NCBI GenBank assembly: GCA_020216805.1
Contig: JAIWNN010000090.1
Span: 1 to 10,000, forward strand
Direction of reading: 5' to 3'
Source: Desulfarculus sp.
GTDB taxonomy: Bacteria > Desulfobacterota > Desulfarculia > Desulfarculales > Desulfarculaceae
DNA: 10,000 nucleotides
Both the position numbers and the translations under genes were made by a program. Below are positions 7,896-10,000 of this stretch, in pieces. How positions within the stretch are numbered: position 1 is the stretch's first letter; each line of letters begins with the position of its first letter. A model generated the notes under the pieces. That model was not told where the DNA came from. It searched no databases and saw only the letters and a program-made list of their open reading frames with translations.

Positions 7896-7913
7896 TAGGT
7901 AAATGTTTACTTA
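7896..7913. promoter_or_regulatory. Candidate operator palindrome
   Basis: TAGGTAAA (7896-7903), a TG spacer and TTTACTTA (7906-7913) form an 8-bp inverted repeat with one mismatch, in one of the few AT-rich spots in this region. It overlaps the -10 and probable transcription start of the regulator gene's promoter. This is a typical place for autorepression by an HTH dimer. That the XRE-cupin protein binds it is inferred. Confidence 0.5.
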
Positions 7914-7938
7914 TAGCAATGATGAGCTGTCAAGTTAA
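7910..7938 (-). promoter_or_regulatory. Candidate sigma70 promoter of the XRE-cupin gene
   Basis: On the minus strand TTAACT (7933-7938) and TATAAG (7910-7915) are 17 bases apart, matching 4 of 6 and 5 of 6 consensus positions. A perfect TTGACA also lies at 7928-7933 but has no -10 at proper spacing. The predicted start near 7903 is in the centre of the palindrome, leaving a leader of about 50 bases. Confidence 0.5.
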
Positions 7939-7959
7939 ATCCAACCAGGCGTCCGGCCG

Positions 7960-7988
7960 ATGACGCACGGTTCCGCCTCTGCTAGTAT
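7960..7988 (+). promoter_or_regulatory. Candidate promoter of the iron-sulfur protein gene
   Basis: ATGACG (7960-7965) and TAGTAT (7983-7988) are 17 bases apart, each matching 4 of 6 consensus positions. They lie about 80 bases before the TTG start at 8068, in the intergenic region divergent from the XRE-cupin gene. A weak match made by eye. Confidence 0.3.
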
Positions 7989-8067
7989 TGTCGTCCAGAC
8001 AAGCTGTTAGACCACGCCCCGCCGCTCCAGGCCGGGCCGTCGCGCCCTCCCGAGGAAGACTGTCGTC

Positions 8068-9306
8068 TTGAAACTGGTTGATGACAACGCCATCGGCGCC
8101 GCCCTGAGGGCCTGCGTACGCTGCGGGGCCTGCATGCAGGTCTGCCCGGTCTACCGCCAGGGTCGGCGCGAGGAGCTGGTGGCCCGGGGCAAGCTGGCCA
8201 TCCTGCGCGGGCTGCAACAAGGCGACCTGGAGCCTGACGCCCGGGCGGCCGCGTTGCTCAGCCGCTGCCTGCTGTGCGGTCGCTGCAACGCCAACTGTCC
8301 CAACCAGGTCCCGGCTCGGGAGGCCTTCCGCGCCGCCCGGGCCGGGCTGGCGTCCCGGGCTGATCAGGGTCCGGCCGCCGCCCTGGAGCGCCTGCTGATC
8401 GCCGAAACCCTGCCCCACCCCCACCGCTTGGAGTTGCTGGCCCGGGCCGCCGAGGCGGCGCGTCCCCTGGCCGGCCTGGCCCTGCCGGTTCTGAGCGGCC
8501 TGCGCCTGCGCCTGCCGTCCCTGGCCATGGCAGCCAATCTGCCCACCCCTGGCGGCGCACCCTTCCACCAGCAGGCGCCGGCCGAGTTGGCCGGCCCGGC
8601 CGGCGCGCCCCGCCTAGGGCTTTTCGTGGGTTGCGTGGCCAATTACCTGCAGCCCGGCCAGGCCCGCACAGCGATGCGCCTGTTGGCTCTCGACGCCACG
8701 GTGGTGCTCCTGCCCCAGACCTGCTGTGGTCTGCCGGCCATCAGCGCCGGCCTGGAGGAAACCGCCCGCCAGTTGGCCGCCGCCAACCTGGAGCATTGGC
8801 GTCAGGCGCGGGTGGACAAGCTGGTCACCTTCTGCGGCTCCTGCGCCTATGCCCTGCGCCACGAGCTGCCCCGCCTGACACCGGGTCGCGACGCCGACCA
8901 CCTGGCGGCCTCGGTGCTGGACATCAGCCAGGTCCTGGCCGAGCATCCCCGCCGCCTGGCTGGTCTGGGCCAGGAGGTCGGGCCGGTGGCGGTGCATGAC
9001 CCCTGCCACCTGCGTCTGGACCTGGGGGTGAGCGAGGAACCCCGGGCCATGCTGCGGGCGGCCGGGGTGGAGCTGGTGGAAATGGCCGGGGCCGACGCCT
9101 GCTGCGGCGGGGGCGGGCTTTTCGCCCTGCGCCACCCTGAGTTGAGCCAGGACATCTTCGCCCCCCGGCGCGAGGCCCTGTTGCAGAGCGGAGCGAAGGT
9201 GTTAGCCACCTCGTGCAGCGGATGCCAACTGCAATGGCGGGCGGGTCTGTCCGGGGCCCGACCGGTGCTGCACCCCTTGGAGTTGATCGCACCGCCGCCA
9301 GCGTGA
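8068..9306 (+). CDS. GlcF-like iron-sulfur protein with two CCG domains
   Basis: This is a 412-residue cytoplasmic electron-transfer subunit of the glycolate/lactate-oxidase iron-sulfur family. Two ferredoxin motifs sit at the N-terminus, Cys16-19-22-26-Pro and Cys67-70-73-77-Pro, for two 4Fe-4S clusters. Two CCG domains follow: the first contains VGCVANY, TCCGLPAISAG and FCGSCAY; the second contains HDPCH, ACCGGGG and SCSGCQ. Such domains bind a further cluster or act at a thiol/disulfide site, as in HdrB and GlcF. The usual partner, an FAD-linked GlcD-type oxidase, is not the next gene, so it may be encoded elsewhere. The start is a TTG at 8068, preceded by GAGGAAG nine bases upstream; no better start lies near. 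Substrate (glycolate, lactate or a different hydroxyacid) is unknown. Confidence 0.88.
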   Translation: MKLVDDNAIGAALRACVRCGACMQVCPVYRQGRREELVARGKLAILRGLQQGDLEPDARAAALLSRCLLCGRCNANCPNQVPAREAFRAARAGLASRADQGPAAALERLLIAETLPHPHRLELLARAAEAARPLAGLALPVLSGLRLRLPSLAMAANLPTPGGAPFHQQAPAELAGPAGAPRLGLFVGCVANYLQPGQARTAMRLLALDATVVLLPQTCCGLPAISAGLEETARQLAAANLEHWRQARVDKLVTFCGSCAYALRHELPRLTPGRDADHLAASVLDISQVLAEHPRRLAGLGQEVGPVAVHDPCHLRLDLGVSEEPRAMLRAAGVELVEMAGADACCGGGGLFALRHPELSQDIFAPRREALLQSGAKVLATSCSGCQLQWRAGLSGARPVLHPLELIAPPPA

Positions 9307-9390
9307 TAAAAGGGTATTCTCTATCGACCGCTCTTCGGGGTCTTGAACCGACCCATATGATGCTGCGTGCACAGTCTTGGGTGAGATGCT

Positions 9391-10000
9391 ATGCGTAAGC
9401 GGGGTTGGTGGCTCTGCCTGGCGGTTCTGGCGGCGGGATGCGTTGGTGTCAACCCTCCCGAACCCGACCCCGCCGCCCGCGCCAGCCTGGTTCACACCCC
9501 CTCGCCAGCCAGCAACCTGACCCGCAACGCCGCGGCCCAGCCCACCCGCAACGACTATTTCCGAGTCCAGCTCCTGTTTCCTGAATCCGGCTGCCTGGTG
9601 ATCGGCGACAACCCGGCCTTGGTGCGGGTCATGGATCGCTGGGGCGACACTGTGGGCGGAGCGGTGGTCAAATTGCAGCTCTGGCTGCCCAGCCAGGCCC
9701 TGGATGGTCCCGCCTGCCAGGTCCGGGAAATCGAGGCCGGTCTCTACCAGGTCAACGGCCTTTCCATCTCCCAGCCCGGCGAATGGATGCTGACCCTCAC
9801 CATCAACCGCTCCGGACGCGAGGATTGGGCGATCTGGGAGCTGACCGTGGCCGAGCCGGAGAAATCGCGAGCCGCCGCCCGTCCGGGGTCCGTGGCCCCG
9901 TCCGCGACCAAGGCCACCCCCCCCGCCCCCCCCGCCCCAACCAAACCGGCTCCGGCCAAGACCGCCCCGGTCAAGGCCACGGCCCCGGAACCGCCCTCGG
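9391..10000 (+). CDS. Lipoprotein with YtkA/FixH-like domain (partial)
   Basis: This is the first 203 codons of a gene cut by the window edge. The N-terminus MRKRG, a hydrophobic stretch and the lipobox LAAGC (Cys17) indicate a signal-peptidase II lipoprotein; Val at +2 does not signal inner-membrane retention. Residues about 57-155 form a beta-sandwich-like domain (FRVQLLFPESGCLVIGDN, then VRVMDRWGDTVGGAVV, then GLYQVNGLSISQPGEWML) resembling YtkA/FixH-type domains. An Ala/Pro/Lys-rich linker begins near 160 and continues off the edge, so a further domain or wall-spanning tail may follow. GGGTGAG lies about five bases before ATG 9391. The 84-base gap after the iron-sulfur gene has no clear promoter or terminator, so co-transcription is possible. 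The function is not established. Confidence 0.75.
   Translation, partial: MRKRGWWLCLAVLAAGCVGVNPPEPDPAARASLVHTPSPASNLTRNAAAQPTRNDYFRVQLLFPESGCLVIGDNPALVRVMDRWGDTVGGAVVKLQLWLPSQALDGPACQVREIEAGLYQVNGLSISQPGEWMLTLTINRSGREDWAIWELTVAEPEKSRAAARPGSVAPSATKATPPAPPAPTKPAPAKTAPVKATAPEPPS

Noticed and set aside
9315..9361. TATTCT and TATGAT as possible -10 boxes before the lipoprotein gene
   Set aside because: No acceptable -35 lies at 16-18 bases from either.

Overview
The window is GC-rich bacterial DNA with strong G/C bias at third codon positions and purine-rich Shine-Dalgarno sites. The gene content fits a strict anaerobe that uses ferredoxin and acyl-CoA metabolism: a 2-oxoacid:ferredoxin oxidoreductase, an acyl-CoA dehydrogenase, a thiolase-fold/DUF35 pair and a CCG-domain iron-sulfur protein. 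A deltaproteobacterial (Desulfobacterota) origin, for example near Desulfarculales, is my best guess. It is an inference from gene content and style and was not tested.

Layout. 1-3274 (+): a tight cluster encoding the alpha, beta and gamma subunits of a VorB/Kor-type 2-oxoacid:ferredoxin oxidoreductase, followed after 31 bp by an XRE-cupin regulator, then a hairpin at 3303-3339. 3365-3742 (-): a lone receiver-domain response regulator with its own candidate promoter, facing the kor cluster. 3861-7117 (-): a catabolic cluster transcribed in the order thiolase-fold protein, DUF35 zinc-ribbon/OB protein, acyl-CoA dehydrogenase, closed by a good intrinsic terminator. A second XRE-cupin regulator (7311-7853, -) sits upstream on the same strand behind a hairpin. 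Its promoter overlaps a near-perfect 18-bp palindrome. 8068-9306 (+): a GlcF-like protein with two ferredoxin motifs and two CCG domains. 9391-10000 (+): the start of a lipoprotein with a YtkA/FixH-like domain, cut by the window edge.

How the genes may work together. The minus-strand cluster resembles part of a beta-oxidation or side-chain shortening pathway. The dehydrogenase would introduce a double bond into an acyl-CoA, and the thiolase-fold/DUF35 pair would do the carbon-carbon cleavage. No hydratase or hydroxyacyl-CoA dehydrogenase is present here. The most interesting point is that the thiolase-fold protein has Gly where the nucleophilic Cys should be, and Ala in the HDCF motif where SCP2-type thiolases carry the second Cys, while both active-site His remain. 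With its DUF35 partner this points to a retro-aldolase (sterol side-chain aldolase type) or another non-thiolase reaction. The kor cluster would oxidise a 2-oxoacid to an acyl-CoA with reduction of ferredoxin. Whether it feeds the minus-strand pathway cannot be told from the window.
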